Positions 18,147 through 28,405 are shown, counted from the stretch's first letter. The stretch: DNA of 37,512 nucleotides from Bacteroidales bacterium (GCA_017552705.1 JAFZOY010000015.1:1-37512), one strand, 5' to 3'. Notes: generated from the letters alone by a model not told the origin. A program made the numbers and translations.

Positions 18147-20974
18147 TGAAAGATTCCCACTCTCTATTCAATACAAATGTAACAATTGAAGGCGCACGTG
18201 AGCACAACCTCAAAAACGTGAACGTTTCAATTCCGCGCGATACGCTTACCGTCATCACTGGGCTGAGCGGTAGTGGAAAATCTTCGTTGGCGTTCGATAC
18301 TATTTATGCCGAAGGGCAACGGCGCTACATTGAAACGTTTTCTGCCTACGCCCGTCAGTTTTTGGGTACAATGGAACGTCCCGACGTTGATAAAATCACG
18401 GGATTAAGCCCTGTTATTTCCATAGAACAAAAGACTGTCAATAAAAATCCACGTTCAACCGTTGGTACAATAACAGAAATCTACGATTTCCTTCGTCTGC
18501 TCTATGCCAGAATCGGCGAAGCATTTTCGTACGAAACGGGCGAAAAAATGGTGAAATACACCACCGAAAAAATCGTGCAGTTAATTTATGAACGATTTAA
18601 CGGGCGAAAAATCTATCTTCTCGCCCCCATCATCAAAAACCGTAAGGGCCATTATGTGGAACTTTTCGAGCAATATCGCCGAAAAGGATTTCTCCACATG
18701 CGCATCGACGATGAAATCACCGACCTCACGTATGGTTTGAAAGTTGACCGATACAAAAACCACAACATCGAATTGGTGGTGGATAAATTCAAAATCAGCA
18801 ACAACGAGGAATCACGCATAAAACAATCCATCGACACTGCGATGAAAATCGGCAAAGGCGTGATTATGGTGGTTGACATGGAAACAAATACGGTGACGTA
18901 TTTCAGCAAAAAACTGATGTGTCCCACTACAGGCTTGTCATACGACGAACCTGCTCCCCACTCGTTTTCGTTTAATTCACCACAAGGAGCATGCCCGCAC
19001 TGCGACGGTCTTGGCGTTGTTGATGAAATTGACGTGGAAAAGATTGTTCCAAATGCAAAACTTTCGATCAGGAAAGGTGCGTTCAAACCACTTGGCGTTT
19101 ACAAAAACAATCTGATTTTCTGTAAGTTAGAAGCAATTCTCGCCAAATATGGCGACACTCTCGACACGCCATTCCAAGATATTTCGGAAGAATGCCAGCA
19201 CGTGCTTATCTATGGTTCGCAAGAAATGTTTTCGTTCGTTACAAATCCTGTCGGTATGCAAGCGAACTATTTCCTTGGGTTTGAAGGTATGCTCCACTTG
19301 CTCGAACGGCAAATGGAATTTCAAGACGATGCAAAAACAACCGACTATTATATAAAGAAGAACATTTGCCCTGTGTGCAACGGTCAACGACTGAAAAAAG
19401 AATCGCTGTATTTCAGAATAACCGACAAAAACATTGCAGAAATCTCAAATCTCACAATAGAAAAATTCTATGAATGGATTTGTCAGTTACCAGAAAAACT
19501 AACAAAATCGCAACAATCTATCGGTCAGGAAATTATAAAAGAAATCAGAACGCGTACAGAATTCCTGTTAGACGTTGGACTATCGTACCTCACTCTAAGC
19601 AGAGGTTCACAGACGCTTTCCGGCGGAGAAAGCCAACGAATTAGGCTTGCCACCCAAATCGGTTCCAAGTTGGTCAATGTGCTCTATATACTCGATGAGC
19701 CAAGCATCGGACTGCACCAACGCGACAATATAAAATTGATACAATCGCTCAAAAAACTTCGCGACGAAGGAAATAGCGTGATAGTAGTGGAACACGACGA
19801 AGATATGATTCGTGCCGCCGACTATGTGATAGATTTTGGTCCGGGAGCTGGCCGCAAAGGCGGCGAAGTTGTGGCACAAGGCACCCAAAAGGAATTTATG
19901 AAACAACAGAGTCTGACAATAGACTATCTAACTGGAAAACAGAGAATTGAAATACCAACACAACGAAGATCTGGAAATGGGAAAACCCTTTCGCTCATCG
20001 GAGCATGCGGCAATAACCTAAAAAATGTGACGGCAACATTTCCTCTTGGCACATTTATCTGTGTCACAGGTGTTTCAGGAAGCGGAAAATCAACATTAAT
20101 CAACAAAACGCTCCATCCAATACTCAACAAACATTTTTTCCGTGCAAAAGCAGAACCACTGCCCTACACACGCATAGAAGGCATAGAAAATATCGATAAG
20201 GTAATTGAGATAAACCAGTCACCTTTGGGACGCACACCACGTTCAAATCCAGTGACTTACACCGATATTTTCACCGATATCCGCAAATTGTTCGAAACAT
20301 TGCCAGAGGCTAAAATGCGAGGCTACAAAGCAGGACGGTTTTCGTTCAACGTAAAAGGCGGCCGTTGCGAGGCCTGCAAAGGTGCGGGTATCAAAACCAT
20401 CGAGATGAACTTCCTTCCCGATGTGTTCGTCACCTGCGACGAATGCAATGGGAAACGGTATAACCGCGAGACGCAAGAAGTCCGCTATAAAGGAAAATCT
20501 ATCAGCGATGTGCTGGATATGACTATAAACCAAGGAGTTGAATTTTTCAGCACGATAAAAAATATTCACGACAAACTCAAGACATTGCAAAACGTGGGAC
20601 TCGGCTACCTCAAACTTGGGCAACCATCGAACACGCTGTCGGGAGGAGAAGCACAACGTGTGAAGTTAGCCTCGGAACTATCGAAAAAAGACACGGGAAA
20701 CACCCTGTACATTTTGGACGAACCTACAACTGGACTTCATTTCCATGATATAAATATCCTGCTTGGTGTATTACAAAAGCTTGTGGATAAAGGAAATACG
20801 GTCGTTGTGATAGAACACAACCTTGATGTGGTGAAAGTTGCCGACTACATTATAGATTTAGGCCCAGATGGCGGTGAACACGGTGGTTTTATTGTTGCCA
20901 CAGGCACTCCAGAGGAAATTTCAGCCAATTCAGACAGTTTTACCGGACAGTTTCTAAAAAATATTTTGAAATAA
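18146..20974 (+). CDS. uvrA: UvrABC excinuclease subunit A
   Basis: Damage-recognition ATPase of nucleotide excision repair; 942 residues as expected. Two ABC modules are visible: Walker A GLSGSGKSS near the N-terminus and GVSGSGKST in the second half, with signature loops LSGGESQRIRLA and LSGGEAQRVKLA. Zinc-binding CxxC pairs occur as CPHCDGLG, CPVCNGQ and CEACKGAG with CDEC. The ATG overlaps the lytic transglycosylase stop as TAATG, so uvrA appears to be at the end of the polysaccharide transcript. I see no promoter of its own upstream. Confidence 0.98.
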   Translation: MKDSHSLFNTNVTIEGAREHNLKNVNVSIPRDTLTVITGLSGSGKSSLAFDTIYAEGQRRYIETFSAYARQFLGTMERPDVDKITGLSPVISIEQKTVNKNPRSTVGTITEIYDFLRLLYARIGEAFSYETGEKMVKYTTEKIVQLIYERFNGRKIYLLAPIIKNRKGHYVELFEQYRRKGFLHMRIDDEITDLTYGLKVDRYKNHNIELVVDKFKISNNEESRIKQSIDTAMKIGKGVIMVVDMETNTVTYFSKKLMCPTTGLSYDEPAPHSFSFNSPQGACPHCDGLGVVDEIDVEKIVPNAKLSIRKGAFKPLGVYKNNLIFCKLEAILAKYGDTLDTPFQDISEECQHVLIYGSQEMFSFVTNPVGMQANYFLGFEGMLHLLERQMEFQDDAKTTDYYIKKNICPVCNGQRLKKESLYFRITDKNIAEISNLTIEKFYEWICQLPEKLTKSQQSIGQEIIKEIRTRTEFLLDVGLSYLTLSRGSQTLSGGESQRIRLATQIGSKLVNVLYILDEPSIGLHQRDNIKLIQSLKKLRDEGNSVIVVEHDEDMIRAADYVIDFGPGAGRKGGEVVAQGTQKEFMKQQSLTIDYLTGKQRIEIPTQRRSGNGKTLSLIGACGNNLKNVTATFPLGTFICVTGVSGSGKSTLINKTLHPILNKHFFRAKAEPLPYTRIEGIENIDKVIEINQSPLGRTPRSNPVTYTDIFTDIRKLFETLPEAKMRGYKAGRFSFNVKGGRCEACKGAGIKTIEMNFLPDVFVTCDECNGKRYNRETQEVRYKGKSISDVLDMTINQGVEFFSTIKNIHDKLKTLQNVGLGYLKLGQPSNTLSGGEAQRVKLASELSKKDTGNTLYILDEPTTGLHFHDINILLGVLQKLVDKGNTVVVIEHNLDVVKVADYIIDLGPDGGEHGGFIVATGTPEEISANSDSFTGQFLKNILK

Positions 20975-20995
20975 AGATGTTTTTTCCTATTTTTG
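20965..20995 (+). promoter_or_regulatory. Predicted promoter of the LOG-family gene
   Basis: TTTG, exactly 19 bases, then TATTTTTG. It overlaps the last codons of uvrA. It supports ATG 21022 rather than ATG 20977 as the start of the next gene, since the latter lies inside the promoter. Confidence 0.75.
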
Positions 20996-21021
20996 GAAAT
21001 AACATTAAATATTCACAAAAT

Positions 21022-21726
21022 ATGGAAGAAAAAAAATCAACGAAAAAAGTCAATCCTAAGAATTGGCAGAACATCAAAGCTGAAAATACATGGGAGATTT
21101 TCAAATATATGGCTGAATTTGTTGAAGGATTTGAAACTTTGACAAAAATCGGTCCATGTGTATCTATATTCGGTTCCGCACGAACAAAACCAAACAACAA
21201 GTATTACAAACTTGCAAAAGACATCGCTTATTTGCTCACCCAGCATGGTTTTGGTGTAATCACAGGCGGCGGTCCAGGTATTATGGAAGCAGCAAACTTA
21301 GGTGCGCAAAAAGGCAACGGAAAATCGGTGGGAATCAATATTGAATTGCCGTTTGAACAATCGGCAAACCAATTTATTGACCAAGACAAACTCATCACGT
21401 TCCGTTATTTCTTCACCCGAAAAACGATGTTCATGCGCTATTCGCAAGGATTTATTGTGATGCCGGGCGGATTCGGCACGTTAGACGAACTATTTGAAGC
21501 AATCACGTTGATTCAAACAGGAAAAATCGACCACTTCCCTATTATTCTTGTCGGTAAATCATATTGGCAAGGATTGATTGACTGGACGAAAAAAGTGATG
21601 CTTGAGGGAGAAAAGAATATCAGCCCCGATGATATGAAACTCATCAACATTGTTGACACTGCAGATGATGCTGTCGAAATCATCAACAAGTTCTACGACC
21701 GAACAAGTTTGAAACCGAACTTCTAA
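21022..21726 (+). CDS. LOG-family protein (TIGR00730-type Rossmann fold)
   Basis: A 234-residue protein with the nucleotide-binding motifs of the lysine-decarboxylase-like LOG family: VSIFGSAR, GFGVITGGGPGIMEAANLGA and PGGFGTLDEL near residue 147. Family members hydrolyse nucleoside 5'-monophosphates such as cytokinin ribotides or AMP/IMP; the bacterial substrate here is not readable. I chose ATG 21022 because a canonical promoter overlaps the upstream ATG at 20977. A strong terminator follows. Confidence 0.88.
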   Translation: MEEKKSTKKVNPKNWQNIKAENTWEIFKYMAEFVEGFETLTKIGPCVSIFGSARTKPNNKYYKLAKDIAYLLTQHGFGVITGGGPGIMEAANLGAQKGNGKSVGINIELPFEQSANQFIDQDKLITFRYFFTRKTMFMRYSQGFIVMPGGFGTLDELFEAITLIQTGKIDHFPIILVGKSYWQGLIDWTKKVMLEGEKNISPDDMKLINIVDTADDAVEIINKFYDRTSLKPNF

Positions 21727-21744
21727 TACAGTCTATTTCGTACG

Positions 21745-21777
21745 AAAAAGACGATGTTTTATGCATCGTCTTTTTTT
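21745..21777 (+). terminator. Rho-independent terminator of the LOG-family gene
   Basis: AAAAAGACGATG pairs with CATCGTCTTTTT around a short loop and ends in seven Ts. It isolates the antiporter gene downstream. Confidence 0.9.
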
Positions 21778-21793
21778 GTGCTTAAACTTTTAC

Positions 21794-21801
21794 TACCTTT
21801 G
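21794..21801 (+). promoter_or_regulatory. Predicted -7 box for the antiporter gene
   Basis: TACCTTTG, 17 bases before the ATG. A TTTG at 21775-21778 is 15 bases upstream, shorter than the usual spacing, and belongs to the terminator. Confidence 0.45.
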
Positions 21802-21818
21802 TTGCATAAAATAAAAAT

Positions 21819-23297
21819 ATGCAATTAGAACTTGCGCTACTTTTAATTTCAATTCTGTTTTTTGTCAGCATTGTGGCAGACAAAGCAGGTTATCGGTTTG
21901 GCGTACCATCGTTGTTGCTGTTTCTTGCAGTAGGTATGTTGTTCGGCAGCGACGGATTTGGCATTGAATTCGACAATATCGCCATGGCTGAAACCGTCGG
22001 AACAATCGCTTTATGCGTCATTTTGTTTTCGGGCGGAATGGACACAAAAATCAACGACATAAAACCCGTACTTGCCCAAGGAATAATGCTTTCAACACTC
22101 GGCGTCCTTCTAACCGCCCTATTCACGGGCATCGCAATTTGGTGGATATTAGGAATGACCTACGAAGCGGCAACATTCGGATTGTCAACATCACTTTTGT
22201 TAGGCGCGACAATGTCGTCAACCGATTCTGCATCAGTATTTTCCATATTACGTGCAAAAGGACTTCGTCTAAAAAACAACCTAAAACCGATGCTTGAGTT
22301 GGAAAGCGGTAGCAACGACCCGATGGCGTATATTCTCACCATCACATTGCTCACGTATATCCAGTCGAACAGGGAACCGAATTACATATCAGCCACATTG
22401 ATGGTCTTGTCGCAATTGATAATCGGCGCAGTGTTGGGAATTGTATTCGGTAAACTTATAGTATTGTTAATCAACAAATTAAATATCAAAAACGATTCCC
22501 TCTACCCGATACTTGTCCTTTCAAGTTGCATTTTTATATTTTCAGCCACATTCTTTTTACATGGCAACTGCTATCTTGCCGTATATTTAGGGGGATTAGT
22601 TATCGGCAACAGCACATTGGTACACAAAAACTCCACAATCAAATTCTTTGATGGTCTAACATGGTTGTTCCAACTTATTATGTTCTTGATACTTGGACTA
22701 CTTGTAAAACCACACGAATTGATTCCTATCATAGTCCCTGGACTCATCATCAGTTTTGTAATGATTTTCATTACCCGTCCGTTGTCGGTTTATATCTGTT
22801 TGTTTCCCTTCCGCCGAATGCTCAACCGCGACAAGATGTTTATCTCGTGGGTTGGATTGAGAGGCGCAACGCCAATAATTTTTGCAATCCTGAGTTTGAA
22901 CGCCGACATACCAAATGCACGGCTATTATTTAACATTGTATTTTTCTGCACATTGGTATCACTCATCCTGCAAGGGACATCGTTGCCACGAGTCGCGAAA
23001 TTCCTGCACCTCGTTGGTAATTCCAGAGGATTGAAAAAACCAGAACATTTTGACATTGACTTGCCTGATGAAATTAAATCGGCTGCCACAGAAATCACCA
23101 TAACCAACGCCATGCTGAAAAAAGGTTCACGGCTTATGGATATTGGACTACCCGAAAAAACACTCGCAATAATGGTCAAACGAGAAAATGGATTCTTTGT
23201 GCCAACAGGAAAATCCGTGTTAAAAGAATTCGATAAATTGCTGGTAATCACCGACAATGCCGAATTGTTAGAAGAAGAATTACATATCCAAAATTAA
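21819..23297 (+). CDS. CPA1-type K+/H+ (or Na+/H+) antiporter with C-terminal TrkA_C domain
   Basis: A 492-residue inner-membrane antiporter of the NhaP2/CvrA type. About twelve to thirteen hydrophobic helices cover residues 1-400. Conserved ion-path blocks include SSTDSASVFSIL and LELESGSNDPMAY, which holds the paired acidic residues. The cytoplasmic C-terminus (about 405-492) looks like a TrkA_C regulatory domain, ending in KLLVITDNAELLEEEL. K+/H+ exchange is the best guess by homology. It is monocistronic, and its stop is 6 bases from the convergent cyclotransferase stop with no terminator visible. Confidence 0.9.
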   Translation: MQLELALLLISILFFVSIVADKAGYRFGVPSLLLFLAVGMLFGSDGFGIEFDNIAMAETVGTIALCVILFSGGMDTKINDIKPVLAQGIMLSTLGVLLTALFTGIAIWWILGMTYEAATFGLSTSLLLGATMSSTDSASVFSILRAKGLRLKNNLKPMLELESGSNDPMAYILTITLLTYIQSNREPNYISATLMVLSQLIIGAVLGIVFGKLIVLLINKLNIKNDSLYPILVLSSCIFIFSATFFLHGNCYLAVYLGGLVIGNSTLVHKNSTIKFFDGLTWLFQLIMFLILGLLVKPHELIPIIVPGLIISFVMIFITRPLSVYICLFPFRRMLNRDKMFISWVGLRGATPIIFAILSLNADIPNARLLFNIVFFCTLVSLILQGTSLPRVAKFLHLVGNSRGLKKPEHFDIDLPDEIKSAATEITITNAMLKKGSRLMDIGLPEKTLAIMVKRENGFFVPTGKSVLKEFDKLLVITDNAELLEEELHIQN

Positions 23298-23303
23298 CGG
23301 AAA

Positions 23304-24332
23304 TCAATCTTTCTGGAAAAACAACCGAACCTCAAATAATCGTGGCCACAACTTTCCTGTAATATAGAAATGGTCGGTTTCGGGATTCCAAGCGATGCCG
23401 TTCAGCACATCAACATCATTGCGGAATTGTTCGGGCAATAAATCAGAGAAATCAATCTCGGCAGCAACTTTCCCGTTTTTTGGATTGATTTTCACGATTT
23501 TATCGGTTGTGTAAATGTTAGCATACACAAAACCTTGCACAAACTCCAACTCATTCAAACTCGAAACTGTTCCAAGATTATCGTACACGGCAATTTTATG
23601 GTGCAACGACATAGATTTTGGTTCATAGAAATACAAATATTCCGTTCCGTCGCTCACAATCAAGTACGTTCCATCGTAACACATGCCCCAACCTTCGGTT
23701 GGATAAGTAAATACACCTATCTGCTCAAATGTGTTTTTATTGTAGATAAACCCCGTTTGCTCACGCCACGTAAGTTGGTACAACGAATCGCCCACAATCG
23801 TCAAGCCTTCCGCAAAATACACAGAATCAATTGCTTTTTTCCGAAGCACATTTCCCGTTTTTACATCAACATACCGCAACGATGACTCATCATACAAACC
23901 AGCGCTTTCGTAGAATTTACCATTTTCGAACTGCAATCCTTGCGTATAAGACTGATTATCATGCTTGTACGAAGCAACCACCTCGTATTTGAGTTTTGCA
24001 GGAACTATATCCGACAATATTCTGATTGAACGAAGATGAACTTCCTTTTTCCCGTTATAATACGTTTGGATTGTAACGGTTTTCTCTCCCATCGACATGC
24101 CTTCGGTTGACAACGGACAAGCCTTTGTTTTGGAAAACGTTTGCGTGTTTCCGTCAACCAGAATCAACACAGAATCAGGCACATAATTCTTTTTCGATTC
24201 AATATTGAACGTAATTGTGGCGCCGCTATACACATTTTGTTTATACGAAGATACCACATTGAATTTCTTGCCTTTATCCACACAAGCGAACATCAACAAC
24301 AGCGAGCAAAATATCAATCCGATTCGTTTCAT
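23304..24332 (-). CDS. Glutaminyl-peptide cyclotransferase lipoprotein
   Basis: A 342-residue lipoprotein with a signal ending at Cys17 (LLLMFAC). The C-terminal part (about 110-342) is the bacterial/plant-type Glu_cyclase_2 beta-propeller: SYTQGLQFENGKFYESAGLYDES, then AEGLTIVGDSLYQLTW and LNGIAWNPETDHFYITGKLW. It converts N-terminal Gln to pyroglutamate on exported proteins or peptides. The N-terminal stretch (about 20-110) resembles an Ig-like domain. Start ATG 24332 gives a proper signal; the longer frame to 24359 would overlap the upstream gene. It is last in the valS transcript. Confidence 0.9.
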   Translation of the reverse strand: MKRIGLIFCSLLLMFACVDKGKKFNVVSSYKQNVYSGATITFNIESKKNYVPDSVLILVDGNTQTFSKTKACPLSTEGMSMGEKTVTIQTYYNGKKEVHLRSIRILSDIVPAKLKYEVVASYKHDNQSYTQGLQFENGKFYESAGLYDESSLRYVDVKTGNVLRKKAIDSVYFAEGLTIVGDSLYQLTWREQTGFIYNKNTFEQIGVFTYPTEGWGMCYDGTYLIVSDGTEYLYFYEPKSMSLHHKIAVYDNLGTVSSLNELEFVQGFVYANIYTTDKIVKINPKNGKVAAEIDFSDLLPEQFRNDVDVLNGIAWNPETDHFYITGKLWPRLFEVRLFFQKD

Positions 24333-24352
24333 ACCCTTTAGAATTACTCTTA

Positions 24353-24727
24353 TTACCACCCTTGCGGAAGTACAATATTATCCACATTGTGAGCTTCGGC
24401 AAACAATGGTGCTATTTCTTCGTCACGAAAACCGGCAATGCCGCAACCAATACGAGTCACAAAAAACGTAAGTTCCGGTTTCGATTTTGCAAAAGCAATA
24501 AACTCATCCACATACGGTTTAATGGTTTCCACACCGCCCTGCATTGTCGGGATTCCATAGCTTTGACCTTGAAGACCAACACCTTGCCCCCACACCGCGC
24601 CAAACAGTTTCATAGCAACAGCAGCCGCACCGCCACCATGAAAACCACTAAGATTACTCCCGAACACAAACACCTCGTTAGGTTCAAGATGAGTTATATA
24701 TTCAGGTGTGAATCGCTGTTCTGCCAT
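24353..24727 (-). CDS. Small macro-domain-like protein (A1S_2505-type family)
   Basis: A 124-residue cytoplasmic protein with VFVFGSNLSGFHGGGAA at 19-35 and GIPTMQGGVETIKPYV and VTRIGCGIAGF blocks. The Gly-rich loop after an Asn resembles ADP-ribose-binding macro folds. I recall the family being labelled A1S_2505 phage non-structural-type protein; its biochemical role is not established. It sits 13 bases after valS and 20 bases before the cyclotransferase gene, so it is probably co-transcribed with them. It is the least characterised member of this operon. Confidence 0.8.
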   Translation of the reverse strand: MAEQRFTPEYITHLEPNEVFVFGSNLSGFHGGGAAAVAMKLFGAVWGQGVGLQGQSYGIPTMQGGVETIKPYVDEFIAFAKSKPELTFFVTRIGCGIAGFRDEEIAPLFAEAHNVDNIVLPQGW

Positions 24728-24740
24728 TATAGAAAAGTTT

Positions 24741-27437
24741 TTATTTCTTCAACGCAGCTATGCTTTCCTGCAACGTCTTGATTTTGCTTTCGGCATCGGA
24801 TTTTTTCTTGCGTTCGTTCTCAACGACTTCGGGTTTTGCATGAGCCACAAATTTCTCGTTGCCCAATTTTGCCATCACAGACTTCAGGAATCCTTCCAAA
24901 TGTTGCAATTCGGCTTCCATCTTCGCAATTTCCTCAGCCGCATTCACCATACCGCCCAACTTGATTGCATATTCCGTAGTTCCGACCATAAACACCGCCG
25001 AAGTGGCATCCTTCTCGCCTTTGGCAATGGATGAGAAATTACAGATTTTCACAATAATTGAATCGTACGCTGCATTATGCAAACCATTTGCAATAACTAA
25101 TTCCAATGGATTCTTAAATGAAATATTGCGTTCCAGACGAACCTTGCGGACATTGGCAACAAGTTCCTTAACCGACTCGAAATCAGCGATTAACGATTCA
25201 TTCTTATACTCTGCCGTAGGCATTTGCGAAACCATGATGCTCTCTCCTGCTTTCCGTTCTTTCAAAACCTGCCAAATCTCTTCGGTAATGAACGGCATAA
25301 ACGGATGAAGCAACAACATCAATTTTTCGAAGAATTCCAATGTCTGTTCCATCGTTTTCTTGTCAATTGGCCGACCGAAAGCCGGCTTAACCAATTCCAA
25401 GTACCATGCCGAGAACTCGTCCCAGATGAGTTTATATACCGTCATCAGAGCCACCGACAAACGATATTTGCTAAAATCGTCGTTAATTTCATCTATCGTG
25501 GCGCTCAGTTTTGCATTGAACCAGTCAATAGTAATCTTGGCATATTCAGGTTGCTCAATATCGGCAACTTCCCAACCTTTCACCAAACGAAGCGCGTTCC
25601 AAATCTTGGTATTGAAATTACGTCCTTGTTCGCACAATGCCTCGTCAAACAAAATATCGTTTCCAGCAGGAGCCGAAAGCATCATACCCATACGCACGCC
25701 ATCGGCACCGAATTTCGCCATCAATTCAAGAGGATCGGGCGAGTTTCCGAGCGATTTCGACATCTTACGGCCGATTTTATCACGAACGATACCCGTAAAA
25801 TACACGTTTCTGAGAGGCACGTCCTTCATATACTCCTCGCCTGCCATAATCATTCGGGCAACCCAGAAGAAAATAATGTCGGGACCTGTAACCAAATCCG
25901 ACGTAGGATAATAGTATTGTATCTCGTCATTGCCTGGCGTGTTGATTCCATCGAACAGCGAAACTGGCCACAACCACGACGAAAACCACGTATCGAGCGC
26001 ATCTTCGTCACGTGAAAGCTGGTCAATCGTAATGTTTTCGTAGCCCTTTATCTTCTTTGCCTCGGCAAGCGCCTCTTCGGGCGTGAGAGCAACGACAAAC
26101 TGTTCCTCCTCGCCTTCCGCAGTCGGCAAGAAATAGGCAGGTATGCGGTGTCCCCACCACAACTGACGGCTGATGCACCAGTCCTGAATGTTTTCCAACC
26201 AGTTTCTATATGTCGTCACATATTTCGTAGGATAGAACTTGATTTTTCCCTCCAAAACTGGCGGCAACGCAATGTCGGCAAAATGTTTCATAGACAAGAA
26301 CCATTGACGGCACAGACGCGGCTCAACGGCAGTGTCTTGGTTTCGTTCGGAATAGCCGACCTTGTTTTCATAATCTTCGATTTTTTCCAGCAAACCAGCC
26401 GACTGCAAATCAATTGCAATTTGCTTGCGGACATCCATACGGTCTTGTCCGACGTACATTCCAGCCGCTTCGGAAAGTGTTCCGTCTGGGTTGAAAATAT
26501 CGATGATTTCAAGATTATGCGTCTTACCCAAATTGTAGTCGTTCACATCGTGAGCAGGCGTAACTTTCAAACAGCCCGTACCGAATTCAATATCGACATA
26601 GCGGTCTTCAATCACAGGAATCACACGATTCACAAGCGGAACAATCACCTTGTGACCACGCAACCATTGATTTTTCGGGTCTTTGGGGTTGATACACATA
26701 GCGGTATCGCCCATGATCGTCTCTGGACGAGTTGTGGCAACCACTGCGTAATATCCTTTTGCATCCTTATGCAGAATCTCCCCTTCCTGATTCGTAGGAA
26801 CAACAGGATTTTCGGCTGCATCGGCAACGTAATATTTCAGATAATATAGTTTGCTCTTTTCGTCGCGATAGATCACCTCCTCGGTTGAAAGCACCGTCTG
26901 GGCTTTCGGATCCCAGTTGACCATACGAAGTCCGCGATAGATAAGTCCTTTTTTGTACAAGTCAACGAACACCTTCATCACACTTTCGGAACGAAGGTCG
27001 TCCATAGTGAACGCCGTTCTGTCCCAATCGCACGAAGCGCCAAGTTTACGAAGCTGTTTCAGGATGATACCACCGTGTTCGTCGGTCCATTTCCAAGCAT
27101 GTTCAAGGAATTGTTCACGAGTCAGGTCACGTTTCTTAATACCTTGCTGTGCAAGTTTGTTCACCACCTTCGCTTCCGTGGCAATGGACGCATGGTCGGT
27201 TCCAGGAACCCAGCACGCATTCTTGCCCGTCATACGAGCGCGACGGACCAAAATATCCTGAATCGTATTGTTCAGCATGTGTCCCATGTGAAGCACGCCA
27301 GTCACGTTTGGTGGCGGAATCACTATCGTATATGGTTGACGATTGTCGGGTTTGGAACTAAAAAACTTGTTGTCGAGCCAGTATTGGTACCACTTTGCCT
27401 CGACATCAGCAGGATTGTATTGTGAAGGTATATCCAT
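24741..27437 (-). CDS. valS: Valyl-tRNA synthetase
   Basis: Charges tRNA-Val; 898 residues. The class I HIGH motif is HMGH at 50-53 ([17 protein letters not shown]), KMSKS is near 557 in [12 protein letters not shown], and the CP1 editing insertion lies between them ([15 protein letters not shown], threonine-editing-type block). The C-terminal coiled-coil arm, about the last 65 residues, is intact. The start is ATG 27437 ([17 protein letters not shown]); a frame to 27467 would include the promoter. A canonical promoter lies at 27456-27486, and no T-box is seen. Confidence 0.98.
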   Translation of the reverse strand: MDIPSQYNPADVEAKWYQYWLDNKFFSSKPDNRQPYTIVIPPPNVTGVLHMGHMLNNTIQDILVRRARMTGKNACWVPGTDHASIATEAKVVNKLAQQGIKKRDLTREQFLEHAWKWTDEHGGIILKQLRKLGASCDWDRTAFTMDDLRSESVMKVFVDLYKKGLIYRGLRMVNWDPKAQTVLSTEEVIYRDEKSKLYYLKYYVADAAENPVVPTNQEGEILHKDAKGYYAVVATTRPETIMGDTAMCINPKDPKNQWLRGHKVIVPLVNRVIPVIEDRYVDIEFGTGCLKVTPAHDVNDYNLGKTHNLEIIDIFNPDGTLSEAAGMYVGQDRMDVRKQIAIDLQSAGLLEKIEDYENKVGYSERNQDTAVEPRLCRQWFLSMKHFADIALPPVLEGKIKFYPTKYVTTYRNWLENIQDWCISRQLWWGHRIPAYFLPTAEGEEEQFVVALTPEEALAEAKKIKGYENITIDQLSRDEDALDTWFSSWLWPVSLFDGINTPGNDEIQYYYPTSDLVTGPDIIFFWVARMIMAGEEYMKDVPLRNVYFTGIVRDKIGRKMSKSLGNSPDPLELMAKFGADGVRMGMMLSAPAGNDILFDEALCEQGRNFNTKIWNALRLVKGWEVADIEQPEYAKITIDWFNAKLSATIDEINDDFSKYRLSVALMTVYKLIWDEFSAWYLELVKPAFGRPIDKKTMEQTLEFFEKLMLLLHPFMPFITEEIWQVLKERKAGESIMVSQMPTAEYKNESLIADFESVKELVANVRKVRLERNISFKNPLELVIANGLHNAAYDSIIVKICNFSSIAKGEKDATSAVFMVGTTEYAIKLGGMVNAAEEIAKMEAELQHLEGFLKSVMAKLGNEKFVAHAKPEVVENERKKKSDAESKIKTLQESIAALKK

Positions 27438-27455
27438 AACTAAATTTTTAGACCG

Positions 27456-27486
27456 CAAAGGTAGCAAAAAACACTATTACGCCAAA
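27456..27486 (-). promoter_or_regulatory. Predicted promoter of valS
   Basis: On the minus strand TTTG, exactly 19 bases, then TACCTTTG, ending 18 bases before the valS ATG. It supports ATG 27437. Confidence 0.75.
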
Positions 27487-27534
27487 TACTCAAAGGAAAT
27501 TAGTTGATGGAAAGCACAAATCTCTTAGGTTTAA

Positions 27535-28311
27535 TTACCAATAGTTTATAGTTCTTGTCTCTATTTTATAATCTGCACCAGAAACAGTGAATTGACACGT
27601 ATCACATTCATCACCCTCCTTAGAATATATCTTTTTGAAACGCTTTGTCCAATTTTTATTGTCATCTCGTTCAAGGATTATGAATTGTTGTTCCTCTTCA
27701 CGTTTTGTGCCCTCGCCTTCCCATTTTACAAATATTTTTACAAGTTCTCCGTCGTCGTTATAGGTATATTCAGATGTTTCCACACCTTCAACACCATATA
27801 TGTTTTCTGTTTTAACAAAGCCATTGGCATCGTATGCATATTCATGCACCACAAAAACATCATCGCCGTAATCCCATATAGTATCCTTTGTTTCAAGAAT
27901 CTTATCGCCATCCATCTTTGTCACACAGGATTTCAAAGTATATTGCGACACATACTTTACAAAGTGTCCGTCGGCATCGTACTCCAAAGAAAAACTCGGC
28001 TCATAACAAGACTTAGGATTTTGCAATGAATCAGTATATGTTTCAATTATCTTGTAATTCTTAACTCTGCCGAAAAAGTTGTACATTCTCAAATCCTGTG
28101 TGAGAAAACGATTTTGCAATGTTTCAGGTTCGGTTGCTTCTTCCACAGTTTCTTTCACTGTTTCTTCCACAACGGCTTGCTGAACCGTATTACTGTCAAC
28201 TACGGCAGAATCTTCGTTCGAAGCATTCGGCGACTTCCCATGAGAAGAACAACCAGCCAAAAAACTTGCCGTTAAAGCAATAATTGTAAACAAATAAAAT
28301 TTCTTTTTCAT
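27535..28311 (-). CDS. Lipoprotein of unknown function with YD-repeat-like strands
   Basis: A 258-residue predicted lipoprotein; the signal ends LAGCSS with Cys21. An acidic linker rich in Val, Glu and Thr (about 40-65) follows. The body has repeated beta-hairpin-like strands of the type YDADGHFVKY, YDANGFVKTENIYG and YNDDGELVKIF, then a DDNKNWTKRFKK block, resembling RHS/YD-type repeats found in Bacteroidota surface lipoproteins. No enzyme motif is recognised. Start ATG 28311 is chosen for the signal peptide. A TAnnTTTG box lies at 28337-28344. Confidence 0.75.
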   Translation of the reverse strand: MKKKFYLFTIIALTASFLAGCSSHGKSPNASNEDSAVVDSNTVQQAVVEETVKETVEEATEPETLQNRFLTQDLRMYNFFGRVKNYKIIETYTDSLQNPKSCYEPSFSLEYDADGHFVKYVSQYTLKSCVTKMDGDKILETKDTIWDYGDDVFVVHEYAYDANGFVKTENIYGVEGVETSEYTYNDDGELVKIFVKWEGEGTKREEEQQFIILERDDNKNWTKRFKKIYSKEGDECDTCQFTVSGADYKIETRTINYW

Positions 28312-28336
28312 TGTTTTTACGAGTAAATTAAACATT

Positions 28337-28344
28337 CAAAGATA
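28337..28344 (-). promoter_or_regulatory. Predicted -7 box for the YD-repeat lipoprotein gene
   Basis: TATCTTTG on the minus strand, 25 bases before ATG 28311; no -33 match. Confidence 0.45.
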
Positions 28345-28405
28345 CATTTTTTGTTTATAATTCTCTATGTTAAAAAAGTACGTGATGTCTTTTGAGGTTA
28401 TTGTT

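Noticed and set aside
20977..21021. Upstream start of the LOG-family gene
   Set aside because: The extra 15 codons overlap the predicted promoter, and family members begin near the MEEKK-type start.
25224..26015. Plus-strand open frame of 263 codons
   Set aside because: Antisense to valS, whose HIGH and KMSKS motifs are intact. It has no promoter or recognisable domain.
27438..27540. T-box leader upstream of valS
   Set aside because: A canonical promoter sits only 18 bases before the ATG, leaving no room for a T-box. No conserved T-box sequence is seen.
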